A stretch of DNA of 64,000 nucleotides from Arabidopsis thaliana (lineage: Eukaryota > Streptophyta > Magnoliopsida > Brassicales > Brassicaceae), in assembly GCF_000001735.4 (NCBI RefSeq), contig NC_003076.8, positions 2,108,001 through 2,172,000 of the forward strand, written 5' to 3'. Each line of letters starts with the position of its first letter. The stretch's first letter is position 1. The notes beneath the pieces were generated by a model, which made no database searches, had not been told where the DNA came from, and saw nothing but the letters and a program-made list of their open reading frames with translations. Both the position numbers and the translations under genes were made by a program. Of the stretch, positions 8,882 through 21,584 are shown piece by piece.

Positions 8882-11559
8882 CTAAGCAGAAACCCCAGCG
8901 TTCAACAATGTATTGATCTCTCCTCTTATATTCACAGGTCTTCCATCAAACATGGAAGAGAGACTTGTCTCACATAGCTCCTTGAGTTCTCTTGTTTTCG
9001 AAAGTGCAGCTTCCTGTATTCAATACCAAAATCAATAAACAGAATTTGTTAGATAATAGCCCCTTCCAATTCCAAATTTCTGATAATCCACAGTTTAGCC
9101 AAAACAAGCTTTTTAAGAACATGAGGTTACCTGTTTTGGCCATATAGCAGAAAGTGAATTCTGCAGCTCCATGCGTCTTCTACCCACATCTTTCAAGCTC
9201 TCTCTTAACTTCACTTCACGGTGCTTCTTCTCCTCCAGCTCTGAAACAAGCCTATCTAGGAATCTGTTCGACAAACAAATACATATATCAGAAGCTGTGG
9301 TACTCACTGTGATCCCCTGGCAGAGATTCTTTATCCTAACGCACCTTTTGGAGTTGAGGATCATGATCAGATCCCGAGATTTCTTGTTTGTTAGCAATGA
9401 AATGGCCATGGAGATGTCAACCACCATTGGCTCTATGGTTTCAGGAGAATACTGCTGAAGAACCATGGGGGAGACTGCTTGCACGTGGTGTTGCAAGGAC
9501 AGCGTATCTTCATTTCTCAGTTCTATCAAACGCTGGTTCAAAAATGCCTTGACCTGACACAAGAGAAACGACATCAACTCAAGAAGCATATCCAGGATTA
9601 AACTGAGAATTAGATAGTTAGTGATAAGAGTACCTCATACAAATCATCAAGGATCTTATTCCTATATTCTGTCTCCAACAGCTGGCTCCTCTCTCCTCCA
9701 CTCCCTAAGACTTGAGTTGTAGAATCTGTCAACTGTGTCTGGTTTGATTCTAGCAAAGCTGAATCACCTATTTCTTCTACCTGAGGTGTTTCAACACTTA
9801 CATCCCAAGAAATCTCAGAAACATCAACCTCAAGGCCTTGGCTTTCTTCCACTTTAAATGGAGAATTCTCAGGAATATCGCTGGCATTGACAATTTCATA
9901 TGAACCTAGATCATTTCCACTATCAACTTCTTCTACCATACTAACATCCCAATCTATCTCAGGAGTCTCAACCGTAATATCCCAATCAATGCTGTCTGCA
10001 GCCGCATCTGTACCATTTGCATTCTCAGATGACTGAATATTATCAGCATCGAGACCTTCAGAGTCCCCAAAAACGCTTAATGATGGAGGGTTTTCACGAA
10101 TGTATTTCAGGTTTTGTAAGACAATCCTCAAAGGCTTCTGCAGACAGATCAGAAGCCGGTCAATTCAATCTCCAGGAAACAAGGACCAAAATTTTAAAGA
10201 GAAAGAGATTGAAGTTAAACAGTGATCTTACATCTTTCTCAGTATGAACATCTTGAACATAGGCAGAGTAGTACTCCATTGCCCCTGTTACTGAGTCACT
10301 GTTGATAACTTCCAGAATCTTGCTAAAGGTACTAGGAAGCGAACTCGCAGTCTCCAAAAGCTCACGCCTCACATTGTTTCCCTGATATCTTAAATGTTTA
10401 AACTTTATATGATCCTTTTAAAAAACATATAGATGAAAATCAACCAAGTTTACAAGTAAACCTGCAATCCAAGCTCTCGGCAAGCATCCTCGTATTTTGT
10501 TGCTGAGAGTGCAACGCTCCTTTTGATATCAGCTTCTTTACGATCAAGTTCTGTCATTTGTTGCTGAACCTTTTGCACTTGCTTTTTCAGATAAGGGCTT
10601 CATGTTTTGCAAAAAGAAAACATATTAGGGAGATCAGAAATGCCAAAGTAGAGAGACTATAGGTAAAATCAAGTAGAAGCCAACTTACATTTCGTAATTA
10701 ACATTCTGAATTATTATCTGAGCTGCCTCCCCAAGATAAATGTGATCTTTTTCAAACGCACGAACAATTGCTTCCCAAACACCCTAAAAGAGCATTATAC
10801 AGCTGAGACAATGAACACAAACAAAAGTGCGAAACAGAGAGACAGTTTTCCTTACAGAAGCACCCGAAAGTCGACCAAAGATGTTGCGGCTTTCCGGAGT
10901 TGTCTTCAGGAGAATCTCATACACCTTTTTGACCTCCAAGTAACCGATCACTGGAAGCAAAACAACATTAAACTTGAATGAGAATACAACCAAGTAAGGC
11001 CCTCCTCCTAATCAATCATCAGACATAACCAAACAACAAACAAGCTTACGGTGTTCACAAAGATGCCAATAAAATCTCTTTGGCATTTTCAAACAAAATA
11101 CTAACACTTTAAGTTATAAATGAGAGCAGTGAACCAAAACGCAATTTAAGACGAATTCGTTTTGAAGGTTTGAAAATTCGCCAAACTGATAAAAGAACAA
11201 AATTTGAAGAATTTAAAACCTTCAGGATCTAGGGTTTGAAAGAATGGATCGATCTCTTTAGGCAAAGAAGAGAACTCTTTTAAGATTTTGACTCTGATCA
11301 CAGCAACCCTCTTCCTCCAATCCGCCGGAATTCTCTTCCGATCCACCAACCATTCTTCAAATTCAACAAAATTGAAATCAAATGAAGACAATAATCACCA
11401 ACGCAGATTCGAATCCAACGAAGAAAACGAAAAAAAAAAACCAAAGAGATATAAAAATTTAAAATTCCGTGTACTCGTAATTGATAGTTCTGCATTACCT
11501 CCGAGACGAGAGAAGGTGATATCGATTGGAAGATTTTGAACATCATCTTGTGACGGCAT
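8882..11559 (-). CDS. C53: C53 / CDK5RAP3-like ER-phagy receptor
   Basis: Ten coding exons (11499-11559, 11220-11354, 10856-10950, 10689-10783, 10462-10597, 10232-10381, 9634-10137, 9345-9553, 9131-9263, 8882-9013) give 549 residues, matching At5g06830. The N-terminal [19 protein letters not shown], the NIFGR motif and NVNYEIPYLKKQV match animal CDK5RAP3. C53 binds UFL1 and DDRGK1 at the ER and recruits ATG8 when ribosomes stall, linking UFMylation to ER-phagy. The acidic disordered loop carries three shuffled ATG8-interacting motifs: IDWD (274-277), IDWD (285-288) and ISWD (333-336). Their tryptophans fall at 276, 287 and 335, the numbers I remember from published AtC53 mutants, which supports the exon choice. 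A possible extra in-frame exon at 11050-11100 was left out because it breaks alignment with the human protein. The last helical part ([14 protein letters not shown]) is coiled-coil like. Confidence 0.95.
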
Positions 11560-12910
11560 TTTCTTCCGGTTAACCTTTCACGCTTTCTGGGAAATTTTAT
11601 CTCCGAAGTCTCACACAGTTTAACGTTTTGGAGTCTCAAGAGTTTGCTACAGAAGAACGCATAATTTCATTGGTCTCATCAAATATCTCGAATCCGGTTA
11701 TTGAACTAACCGAACCAATTTACTCCGGTCCGCGGCAGATTAAATTGTTTATTGGTTTTATATGGGTTGGTTGGATGGTCCATTACCGCGGTTAACATAA
11801 ACTGGTCTATCTAGTAACGTCGGTTTTACCTTTACGGATTAGTCTACAGATTTTAAACTTTTTTTTCTTTACAAGTTAAAACTATTTTGAGGAAATTATT
11901 TGTATGAATATTTTGTGAATGATGGGAAAGAAATCAAAATTAGTTTACCAGCTCAATTTGATCAAACCAATTAGCTTAACAAAAACAAAACCTAGACCAT
12001 ATTAGTGCCCATTCAAACAAAGTACAATGGAACAGTTAGAGATACAAACAAAATTCAATCAATATATTTGACAATCTAAGTTCATAAATCACATAATAAT
12101 GACTTTTAACTTGTTTCATATAATGTCTAGTGTTTATAGATTGAATGTAAGAGCGGTTAATGGATCATTAAAAATCGAATAAAAAATCTTATAATAATAA
12201 TATAGATGATGGAATTGAAAAGTATATCTTAAAGTAAAAATCTAATAGCTGAATAATATATATAGGAGAAATATAATAATAATAATTTAGAGAACAAACA
12301 AAAAATATTTATACAAGTTTGTTATCAGCAATGTGACTAGAGAGAAGGAAGAAGAAGAGAGAGGGGATGGAAAAGGACATGTTCTTGACCGCTTTATCAG
12401 AATATTTTTCTTGGTTTCATACAAAAATAAAAACAAAGTCGTCTTCTAATATTTTAAGGTAGAAGAAACTTATACAACAAAAATATCAGAAAATAAAAAG
12501 GAGTTTGTCTTTAGGTTCTTCTCTCCAATCTCTATTTTTCTCTCCAATATCCTTCTTAAGTTTTTGAACCCTCTCCACTTCAATATAACCGACCTCTCTT
12601 CTCTCTTCTGAAAAAAACACCAAAGGAGCTTTAAATGCTCCGTTACATAATCTCTATCTCTTTCCAAGAATATAGAGAAAGGAAAATAATATACAAGAAT
12701 TAAAAGAAGGTATATCATCATCTCTCTAGCTAGTGATCAAAGCACCGTCATCATCATCATATATCATCAGCTTGCCTCAGAGGAGAAGACCAACATAAGA
12801 GAGATCGAAGATCAAAATCTATCTCTCTTCATCATCTTCTGCTGTTACTATCATATCACACGCTCTCTCAAACATCATCCTATATATAGACTTCTCTTCA
12901 TCATCATCAA
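11560..12910. other. Divergent intergenic region between C53 and TGA10
   Basis: No coding gene is supported. The first part is the shared upstream region of C53 (minus) and TGA10 (plus). From 12190 to 12300 it is strongly AT-rich with ATA/TAA runs. From about 12340 to 12910 it becomes a CT-, GA- and ATC-rich stretch, probably the TGA10 5' leader; repeats of CATCAT/TCATCA at about 12748-12910 run straight into the His-rich start of the TGA10 protein. Confidence 0.5.
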
Positions 12911-15900
12911 ATGCAAGGTCATCACCAGAATCATCATCAACACTTATCATCATCCTCCGCCACGTCTTCCCATGGAAACTTCATGTAATTTTTACTCACT
13001 TAATAACTTTTTGAATTGATTGATGATCCCCATGTTTTTAATAAGAGAGCTTTAATTTATGTGTGCAGGAACAAAGATGGGTATGATATTGGAGAGATAG
13101 ACCCATCACTCTTCCTCTATCTTGATGGACAAGGACATCATGATCCTCCATCAACTGCTCCTTCTCCTTTACATCATCATCACACAACTCGTATGCACTC
13201 TCTCTCTCTCTCTTTTCTTTCTTTTTTGGGAATTGGGGTTTGTTTTTTTGGTTTCAGCAGATAAGGAAGATTCCCTTTAGGTGTGTGAGAGAGAGAGAGA
13301 GTCACAGCAAAAGCATGCCAAACAGATTTCAATCTTTCTTCTGCCATCAGTACTCTATTCTTTCAGCTTTGACCAGATCCTCTCTCTTTTCAGACACCAA
13401 ATCTTTCAAATCCATATATCTTACACTTCTTTAAACCCTTTTCTCTCTCTGTCCTTTTTCTTCTAATTAGAAGAACTAGTCCGCTCACATATTTATATAC
13501 ATGACTTGTTATAACTAGACCATTTCTCATACATATGGTCACATGACTCATCTTATGGCAGAGAATTTGGCGATGAGACCTCCAACATCGACGCTCAACA
13601 TCTTTCCATCTCAGCCTATGCACATAGAGCCACCTCCTTCTTCTACACACAATGTAATAATTATTACTATTACTTTATAAATTTCTATATATATATGCCA
13701 ATTTTAGTTGGTTTCTGTTTCTAATTTAATATAATGTCAGCGCAACTACTAGCCATTTCATATAATATCAAGTCAGACCAATTATTATACGTTTCTTATT
13801 TTTCTATTGAGTAGTGATTTGATTGTTTTTTGGTTGTTTTATATAATGTGTTTGGTAAGACCGATAATACAAGATTAGTTCCGGCTGCTCAACCTAGTGG
13901 TTCCACTCGACCAGCTTCTGACCCGTCCATGGACTTGACCAATCATTCTCAGTTTCATCAACCTCCTCAAGGTTCTAAATCCATCAAGGTCTCTATCCAT
14001 TTATGTTTTTTTAATCATTTAATTGCTTTGTCGAACTATAACTCGAGTATAGATATAGACTTGTTGTGGTTGTTTTTAGAAGTTAATGGGTCATATCTAA
14101 ATGTTATGGCAGAAGGAAGGGAACCGCAAGGGTCTTGCCTCATCGGACCATGACATACCTAAATCGTCAGACCCTAAAGTGAGTGTATATTCATACAACT
14201 GCAGAAAATTAATAAGATTCTTTTTTTTTTTTTTTTTTTTACTTTTCGGTTTTTGATAGTTTCTTTATTAATTTAATTCTCAACAGACATTGAGAAGACT
14301 AGCACAAAACAGAGAAGCAGCAAGAAAAAGCAGATTACGTAAAAAGGTCAGCATTCAATATTTGTAAGTTGCAAATATAGTTTTTATATCCAAATTTATT
14401 TATAACGTTATTTGCTTTGGTAAATTACGACAGGCTTATGTTCAGCAACTCGAGTCATGTAGGATCAAACTGACCCAACTAGAACAAGAGATTCAACGGG
14501 CCAGATCCCAAGTAAATATTTGAACCTGTCTTTTCATATATATTGTATTTAACCTAAAGTCTAAAATGTACCAATTTAATTTGATTTCCTATATATGTTT
14601 AGGGCGTATTCTTTGGAGGGTCTCTTATAGGAGGAGATCAACAGCAAGGTGGACTACCCATTGGCCCTGGCAACATCAGCTCTGGTACGTTAATAGTTTC
14701 ATAAATGTGATGACTCAAAAACCGTAAAATTTGAAAACCGAGAGAATGAGATATTGAGTAAATGCAATGTGAAGCAGAAGCAGCGGTGTTCGATATGGAA
14801 TATGCGAGGTGGCTGGAGGAGCAGCAGAGGCTATTAAACGAACTAAGGGTGGCAACACAAGAACACTTGTCCGAGAACGAGCTTAGGATGTTTGTGGACA
14901 CATGTTTAGCTCATTATGACCATTTGATTAACCTCAAGGCTATGGTCGCTAAGACCGATGTCTTCCACCTCATTTCTGGAGCATGGAAAACTCCAGCTGA
15001 ACGTTGCTTCTTGTGGATGGGTGGTTTCCGTCCATCGGAGATCATTAAGGTACATCTCGTCTTTTCTTATAGCCATATACATATATTTAGGTTTTTCGAG
15101 AGATATTTACTTATTCTATTCGAGCCACATCCCACACAATAATTAGTCATGATGATATTGTAAACTAATCAAATATGGATTAATAAATCTAAATTTTGGA
15201 ATTTTACTTGAAGACTAATCATTTTAAATTTTATCTTAGAACCTAAAATATTCCAGGATACAATCATTAATACCATCAATTTTGTGGATTACTTGCAGAA
15301 CATATACTAATAATGACTGAAATTGTGACATTGTTATTATTTATATCGTACATATATGTCCACAGAATATAGTACTTCCAACTTTATTTTATTATTTAGA
15401 TTTTTTTTTTTAATTTAGTCTTTGATTCTCGTAAAAGAGGTACGATATAGTAATAATAGATAAGACAGACAAGAGATAGACTATATAGTGATATTGTTGG
15501 ACGAGGTATATATATACATAACATTGCATGGGGTGACTCTAGATGTATAAAACCAACATATATACGTGAATGTCTTTATATTACGACAATAATAAAGGTA
15601 CACGTAAAATTATTTTGAAAACAAATTAAGAATGCATGCAATTGTGTGTGATGGTGAAGTATCTCTAGAAATAGGTAGGTTTTGGCATAATGCAAAAGAA
15701 AGTGCCTGTCTGTTTTTTCGATTTATGGGATCCATAGGAGAGAGAGATAGACATAAACCACCATGGAATTCAACAGAGACGACCATAATAAACAAACCAA
15801 AAATAAATAATTGTTTAACATTTTTAGCACGCTCGTCAATTGGATGATTATCATTTTTTTTCTTTTCTAAAATGGTTACGTAAAGCCATTTTAATTAAAC

Positions 15901-18217
15901 CTACTTTTTATTCTAAACAATATGAGTACCTACGATAGCCGATTAATAATACAAATTAATATATGGATGGTGTGCATATCTGACAAGACCTTTGGCAATG
16001 TCTCAATCTTATATCCTTTTTAGTGAAAATAAAAAGGAAAGAAGAGATTTTGGGTGTAGCTAGTAACTCGTGCAGAGTACATACACTACACACTTTAATG
16101 CATTCAACGTTCTTTATGCATCCATTAAGACCATTGTTAATTAATCCTCGATATCTCAACTTGTGTGTATTAATTAGAAACGCATGCATGCAGGTGATTG
16201 TGAACCAGATAGAACCATTGACGGAGCAACAGATAGTTGGGATATGTGGGCTGCAACAGTCCACACAAGAGGCCGAGGAGGCTCTCTCGCAAGGCCTCGA
16301 GGCGTTGAATCAATCACTTTCCGATAGCATTGTCTCTGACTCCCTCCCGCCTGCCTCCGCACCACTTCCTCCTCATCTATCCAATTTCATGTCACACATG
16401 TCCTTAGCTCTCAACAAGCTCTCTGCTCTCGAGGGCTTCGTTCTCCAGGTACCCTTATAACTCTTTCTTTTTAAGTTTATGTGCAATTATATATCAATAT
16501 ACCAATCTTTTATCTTTATATAAAAATATACCTATAGAGTTGATATACAAGTGGACCCCTAGAGGATATATGTGGTCCTAATCAGACTAGGAATACATAT
16601 TCTGTTTCTTTGAACTACTCCTTATTAAACTCAACTATCATATACTTATATATTTCTATATTTGGCTGTTATAACACGCTATCTAAATTTATATAGATGT
16701 TTGTATATATGTGTGTGTCTGTTTTGTGTACAACTCATATATAGGTATAACGTCGGCCATAATTTGTTAGAGGACATTTGTAATATATTAAGTGTATATA
16801 GAATAAAAGTGGTTGATTTTAAAGAAGATGTCAAAACTAATTCGCAAACTTAATAATTATGCATTAACATGTATATGTATATGAAATGGAAAGTATTTGC
16901 CTCTTGATTCGGACATTATGCAAGTAGGTATCTAACAAACACTTCTCTTGTCTTATATCAACTTGGTCGGGTTGCTTTTCTTAGACGACCAAGTTTATTA
17001 ATTTAATATTTATTTCTTAATCATTTACTAGTTTAGGACAGGCAAGTTTTTGAAACAAAGAAATATATATATCTGCTTGTGTATATTAATGTATAAGTCT
17101 ATACTCTATATGCAAATGGACATTTCGGCTAATTAATTCTATACAAGATACATGCATATACAAGTTGGCATCTTTCAATGATTTCTTAATATAATTAGTT
17201 CTAAATTGTTCCTGTTCCGCCTATAAAAAAAGTTTTTGTGTTTCGCTACACGGTTAGTCGCTCACAATTTGGAGAAAGATCCAACTTTAAAATAGGTGGT
17301 AAATGTGGGGTTAGTTACTAAAAAGGGGTAATGAATTCAATTTTCTCTAAACGCACGTGACAATTGGCACCATGAAAGTATGTATTAAGTATACATATTC
17401 CAATATATGTAGTCCAAAAGAAAAATACATATATTATGTATCTATAATATATCACATCAAATAAAAACATGGAATGCTTGGAGCCCATATCGTTGCATGA
17501 TGTCATGGACGTAACTGCCCAAGTATCCCATCCTCCGAAAACACTTCCTTGAGAATAATTCCTTTACTTACATTTGATTCTGCATTTTTTTGTCTACTTT
17601 TATATCATTGATAATAGGTTGATTATATATGTATGATTCTAATTAATGATCAAAAGTATCATGAAGCATGGCGTGGGACCGAGGGTATGGAATTCACGGT
17701 TTCACCTTTTTGACATGTTGGTGTCGTGTTCTTATTAGTGAATTACTAACAAGCTTTGATTTTTTGATCGATCAACATGTTGAATAATCGGCATTAGTCG
17801 TCAATCAACCACATAATTTCGGGTCATGCACAATCATTATAATGCTTAATTAGTCCTTTATCTGTTTTTTTCCTCTCTAGTTAGTCTTTAATACTTATAT
17901 TTATGAGATTAATGATGGTCCAATTCGATTATTTGTCCTTAATTGGTCTTAGTCAATAACATGTGCACTACTTTGTCCATCTTTTGTTTTGCTTTTACTA
18001 TTTCTCCATTTTCCCTATAACTCTTATTTAGTTTTGAACTAGCTAATACATTAGAAACTTACAGGCGGATAATTTGAGGCACCAAACGATCCATAGGCTG
18101 AACCAATTGTTGACGACCCGTCAAGAAGCACGGTGTCTTCTAGCCGTTGCGGAGTACTTCCACCGTCTTCAAGCTCTAAGTTCTCTCTGGCTAGCCCGTC
18201 CTCGGCAAGATGGATAA
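12911..18217 (+). CDS. TGA10: bZIP transcription factor TGA10
   Basis: Eleven exons read by hand (12911-12984, 13069-13190, 13562-13653, 13860-13988, 14113-14178, 14287-14346, 14434-14511, 14603-14684, 14778-15049, 16194-16448, 18065-18217) give 460 residues, as known for TGA10 (At5g06839). The N-terminus is His/Gln-rich. The bZIP basic region LRRLAQNREAARKSRLRKK lies at about 162-181, followed by a leucine zipper beginning AYVQQLE. A DOG1-type domain follows (FDMEYARWLEEQQRLLNELR to WMGGFRPSEIIK), and then a Gln-rich tail ending LSSLWLARPRQDG. TGA factors bind TGACG motifs in the nucleus. TGA9 and TGA10 are needed for anther development with ROXY glutaredoxins and also act in ROS and flg22 responses. 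Introns 9 and 10 are long (about 1.1 and 1.6 kb) and hold nothing else I can support. The 60, 78 and 272 nt exons have the same lengths as in TGA2 and TGA5 below. Confidence 0.94.
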
Positions 18218-19199
18218 TACTAAAACAACTGATGAAGGAAACCAAAAACAAAAACAAGAGAATAGGTTGATTAGTTAGCCGCCAGCTTGACCTCTTTATC
18301 ATATATATCGTCTCTCTACTCAAATACAGTGCAATTAGGGAAAATTGTTTGGCTTCTTTTTGTTATATGATTCTTACTATTATGTTTTTAATCAAGATGC
18401 AGATTATATATATAGACAAGTATTCCATACCTTTTAATGAATTCTTCCTTATGCAAATTCAAGTGAAAAATTATACTTGATCTTCAATTCCAAACACAAG
18501 AACATGAGAGAGTATTGAAAGGAAACAAAAATAGAAGGCTGGCAACAATTGCAGTTGCATGCAAGACTTATCACTTGTTAGGTCAAATTAAAGCATTGAC
18601 CAGTGAGGAAGGTGACAAATGGTGAGTTCTGTAGGATACCGTCAGGGACTTGGGATCAGTACCGTTTTGCTTTGGGTTCAACGCCCTTCTCTCTCTCCTT
18701 TACTTTTCATTTCTTTGCTGTCACCAGTTAATTTTTTTCAACTCTTCTATTTTTATTTCTTGACTGATAAAAGTGAACATTACAGTAGTACACATGCATG
18801 GTCAAATCAAAACAACAAAAATCTTTTTACATCACAAAAAACGAGATTGATTTAGCCGCAAATATTTGAAAAAAAATAGTTTCTAAGTACATACACTAGC
18901 AATCAGATTATACATGTGTTTATTCTTGGACTACAAATTCGTTTGGGCCGTAAATTTTTGGGCCCTAAAGTTTTCTATTGAATTTTATTTCTTTTTAAGA
19001 GAAGGAAAAAACGTACAAACAAAACATTATAACTAAAGCCCACTACTTTTGGGTTTTAGAGTAAACCCAACAACACAGTACATGATAAGAATAGAAGCAA
19101 ACAGAACAAAATAATAAAACAGAGCAGATAAACACACGAACACAAGAAACACAAGTTACGAGCAGAGAAGACCTAAAAGCCACAAAGAAGTTTTACAAT
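18218..19199. other. Convergent intergenic region TGA10/FTIP1
   Basis: 3' ends of TGA10 (plus) and FTIP1 (minus) face each other. No gene is supported. Two TGGGCC motifs occur near 18940-18965, but no promoter-facing gene lies close enough to give them a clear role. The remainder is AT-rich. Confidence 0.4.
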
Positions 19200-21584
19200 T
19201 CAAAGCATACAATCTGCTTTTGAAGGTAATTTCCTGAAGAAGTTACTTGGAGCAGAAGGCATCTTGCTTCTGAACTTAGGATGCCTCATCCAGAACATCC
19301 CACCCGCAAGAGCTATGATCTTGAAAGGCGTCACGTACAAAATCATCGCAGCAACAAGACAAAAAATCACAAACAAGCAAGTCGCACGCGGATCTCTCCA
19401 ACTCAACAAAGCCTGAAACCTCTCTCCTTGCGTTGCAATGTCTCCAACAACCATCTGGATCCGACCCGCAACGCTTCTTAACCTATCATACCTCATCTTC
19501 ACAACATCTTGTCCCTTTGAAGTTGGGAAAGTATCAAATTCCTCATCTAGCTCATCAGGGCTAGCCGCTTCAGCCCAAGATACCTTTGTGTCCATATGAG
19601 CAGGATGACGCGGCCTGAACCGGAAATTCCAAAGCCCTATCAAGAACATGTAGAGGAATGTGGTTGGGAGTATCAGCTCCGGATAACAAATCAATATAAA
19701 GAAGAGAACGTGGAATAATATCGTCGTCAACGGATTCTTCCAGTAGCAGACGTCTCCGAGCCATTTACTCATAGCAATCAAGCCTGCAAACACAGACACT
19801 ATCCTGAAGAAGTTAGCTTTGCTCCTTCTCATGCTCCACATGTGTGAATCAACATCAAGCATGTACTCTACGTTCTCTTTCCTTAAAGGAGGCTCTGCTC
19901 GAGATAACCGTGCTGCGACAATGCTCATTGCTTGGTATCTTAGACTGTCTAATTGGTTCACAGTGAATGGATGGAGATAATGCATCTTTGGAAGCAGAGG
20001 ATGGCCATAAAGATAGATCATGTGAGCCAAGGATAGACAAGTGAATCTCACAGCTAATTGGACTTCTCCCATTTTCTTTAACCCTTTTGTTTGCAGAACA
20101 AGAAGAGGGTAGGAGTGAGTGTAGATTCTATCAGCCTCTAGAGTCGACAACCGGATCCTTACCTTCCCGATTCTCGAATCCACTTTGGCTCCACTGTTCG
20201 ATTTCTCACTTCCGCCAAGGTGACAGTTATCGAAAACTCCCAGTGTGATAACTGTACAAGGATCATACACTTCCCATGTGTATTGCTCATTCCATTTAGG
20301 GCTAGAGCTGTCAATGATGGTTCTTGTTCTCACCCATTTTTGACCGTACTTGGCAACACAATACGGATCTGTTGTCGCTTTACCGTCTTTTGTTTTCATA
20401 GGCGATAGCCCTTGAGCACTCAAGATTCCTACTTCAAGGATGCCAATAGGAGACTTCCATAGTTGCCTTGCCGTAGGTTTCACGTCACTGATGTACAGAG
20501 TTGACTCGTCCATTACATGGTAACCTCCTTCAAGGCAAACTCGTAGGTGGATTCGGCTGGAGAACTTGAGCTCGTGTCTCTTGTCTCCTTCCAGAGCCCC
20601 AAACCCAAACTTTTCGAGGTTGTACCATTTGGAATGAACAGCTCTGTGATCTAACCTTTTCTCAAATACGCTCAAAGGTGAGATCAGCCTCCCCATGACT
20701 TCATCTTTAGCTGGTGTCACCTTGTTTTCGACCGTCAAGAAGAACTGTTCTTCAAATGGCTCTGCAGCTACAAAAACAAGATCTTCGTTCCACATCGGAT
20801 TCGTCGTCTTGTTAGGACATAACTTTGTTTTCAGAATCTGATTCCCAACTTGTACTTTAACGAAAGCTTGAGGTGGTTGGCTCCTGTCACTAGGCTCAAC
20901 ATCTTGCGCCTCGATGACATTAACCCGCAGATACCACAATTTGGGAGATACATAGACTTTAGACCTCACGCTTTGGACACCTTCTCCTTGAACAGAGGAA
21001 GCATCCGAATGCCAAGCATCAGGAAATGCTTCATCGGCTTGCGTCCCAAGCCAAACCGCTACCATAACCTCTCCTCTTTTCTTACTCTCACCTCGCCGAT
21101 CTTCTAATCTGTACCACTGAGGTGCAAGTGGACTATCAGGAGGAACTCTTGTAGGAACCTCACGCATATCAAACACAACCTTCCCGATGTATTCATCTCT
21201 TGTAACCATCTCCTTATCGCGCACAAAGACTTCAACAGTAGAGGATTGGACCTTGTCTTTTGAAAATGCGAAAACTTGATTCCACTCCGGGTTGGTTCTT
21301 TTCTCGAAGTGTTTAGTCTTTCCTTTGTAGTTTCCTATTTTCACTTCCACATAAGGATCACAGTTGCTGGTGACAGGGTTTGGAGGAAGATCCTTGGCTT
21401 TGACGACCCGAACATAGAGATAAAACATTTGCTCAACAAGGTCATATGTGCTTGCAGCTCGTTCACTGCCAATCCATCCGGTTCCTCCACGCTGTCCTCC
21501 ATGTGGCCATCTCTCTCCAAGCTCTGGTTTCATGTCTTTAAGCTTATAGTCTTCTTGGCTCTTAGCTCCATCTTTGGCTGCCAT
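19200..21584 (-). CDS. FTIP1: FT-interacting protein 1, multiple C2 domain and transmembrane protein
   Basis: A single-exon frame of 794 residues. Three C2 domains start near residue 55 (FYLYVRVVKAKDLPPNP), about 217 (LWYLRVNVIEAQDVEPSD) and about 380 (IGILEVGILSAQGLSPMKTK). They keep many of the Asp residues that bind calcium, such as NCDPYVEVKIG and FVRDKEMVTRDEYIGK. A C-terminal phosphoribosyltransferase C-like (PRT_C) region follows, with hydrophobic segments around 625-665 and 735-765 that anchor the protein in membrane. The sequence matches FTIP1/MCTP1 (At5g06850), an ER protein at companion cell-sieve element plasmodesmata that binds florigen FT and helps export it. The 5' UTR seems to be interrupted: a clear 3' splice site (pyrimidine tract then TGTATGTCAG on the minus strand) puts the last UTR exon start at 21646, and a CAAG/GTACTG donor ends an upstream exon at 22149. 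Confidence 0.94.
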   Translation of the reverse strand: MAAKDGAKSQEDYKLKDMKPELGERWPHGGQRGGTGWIGSERAASTYDLVEQMFYLYVRVVKAKDLPPNPVTSNCDPYVEVKIGNYKGKTKHFEKRTNPEWNQVFAFSKDKVQSSTVEVFVRDKEMVTRDEYIGKVVFDMREVPTRVPPDSPLAPQWYRLEDRRGESKKRGEVMVAVWLGTQADEAFPDAWHSDASSVQGEGVQSVRSKVYVSPKLWYLRVNVIEAQDVEPSDRSQPPQAFVKVQVGNQILKTKLCPNKTTNPMWNEDLVFVAAEPFEEQFFLTVENKVTPAKDEVMGRLISPLSVFEKRLDHRAVHSKWYNLEKFGFGALEGDKRHELKFSSRIHLRVCLEGGYHVMDESTLYISDVKPTARQLWKSPIGILEVGILSAQGLSPMKTKDGKATTDPYCVAKYGQKWVRTRTIIDSSSPKWNEQYTWEVYDPCTVITLGVFDNCHLGGSEKSNSGAKVDSRIGKVRIRLSTLEADRIYTHSYPLLVLQTKGLKKMGEVQLAVRFTCLSLAHMIYLYGHPLLPKMHYLHPFTVNQLDSLRYQAMSIVAARLSRAEPPLRKENVEYMLDVDSHMWSMRRSKANFFRIVSVFAGLIAMSKWLGDVCYWKNPLTTILFHVLFFILICYPELILPTTFLYMFLIGLWNFRFRPRHPAHMDTKVSWAEAASPDELDEEFDTFPTSKGQDVVKMRYDRLRSVAGRIQMVVGDIATQGERFQALLSWRDPRATCLFVIFCLVAAMILYVTPFKIIALAGGMFWMRHPKFRSKMPSAPSNFFRKLPSKADCML

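Noticed and set aside
14221-14241. Poly-T tract in a TGA10 intron as a retroelement tail
   Set aside because: It lies just before an intron acceptor, where pyrimidine tracts are expected, and no target-site duplication is evident.
16449-18064. A nested gene inside the 1.6-kb last intron of TGA10
   Set aside because: The open frames there are short and AT-driven, and none resembles a known protein or RNA gene.
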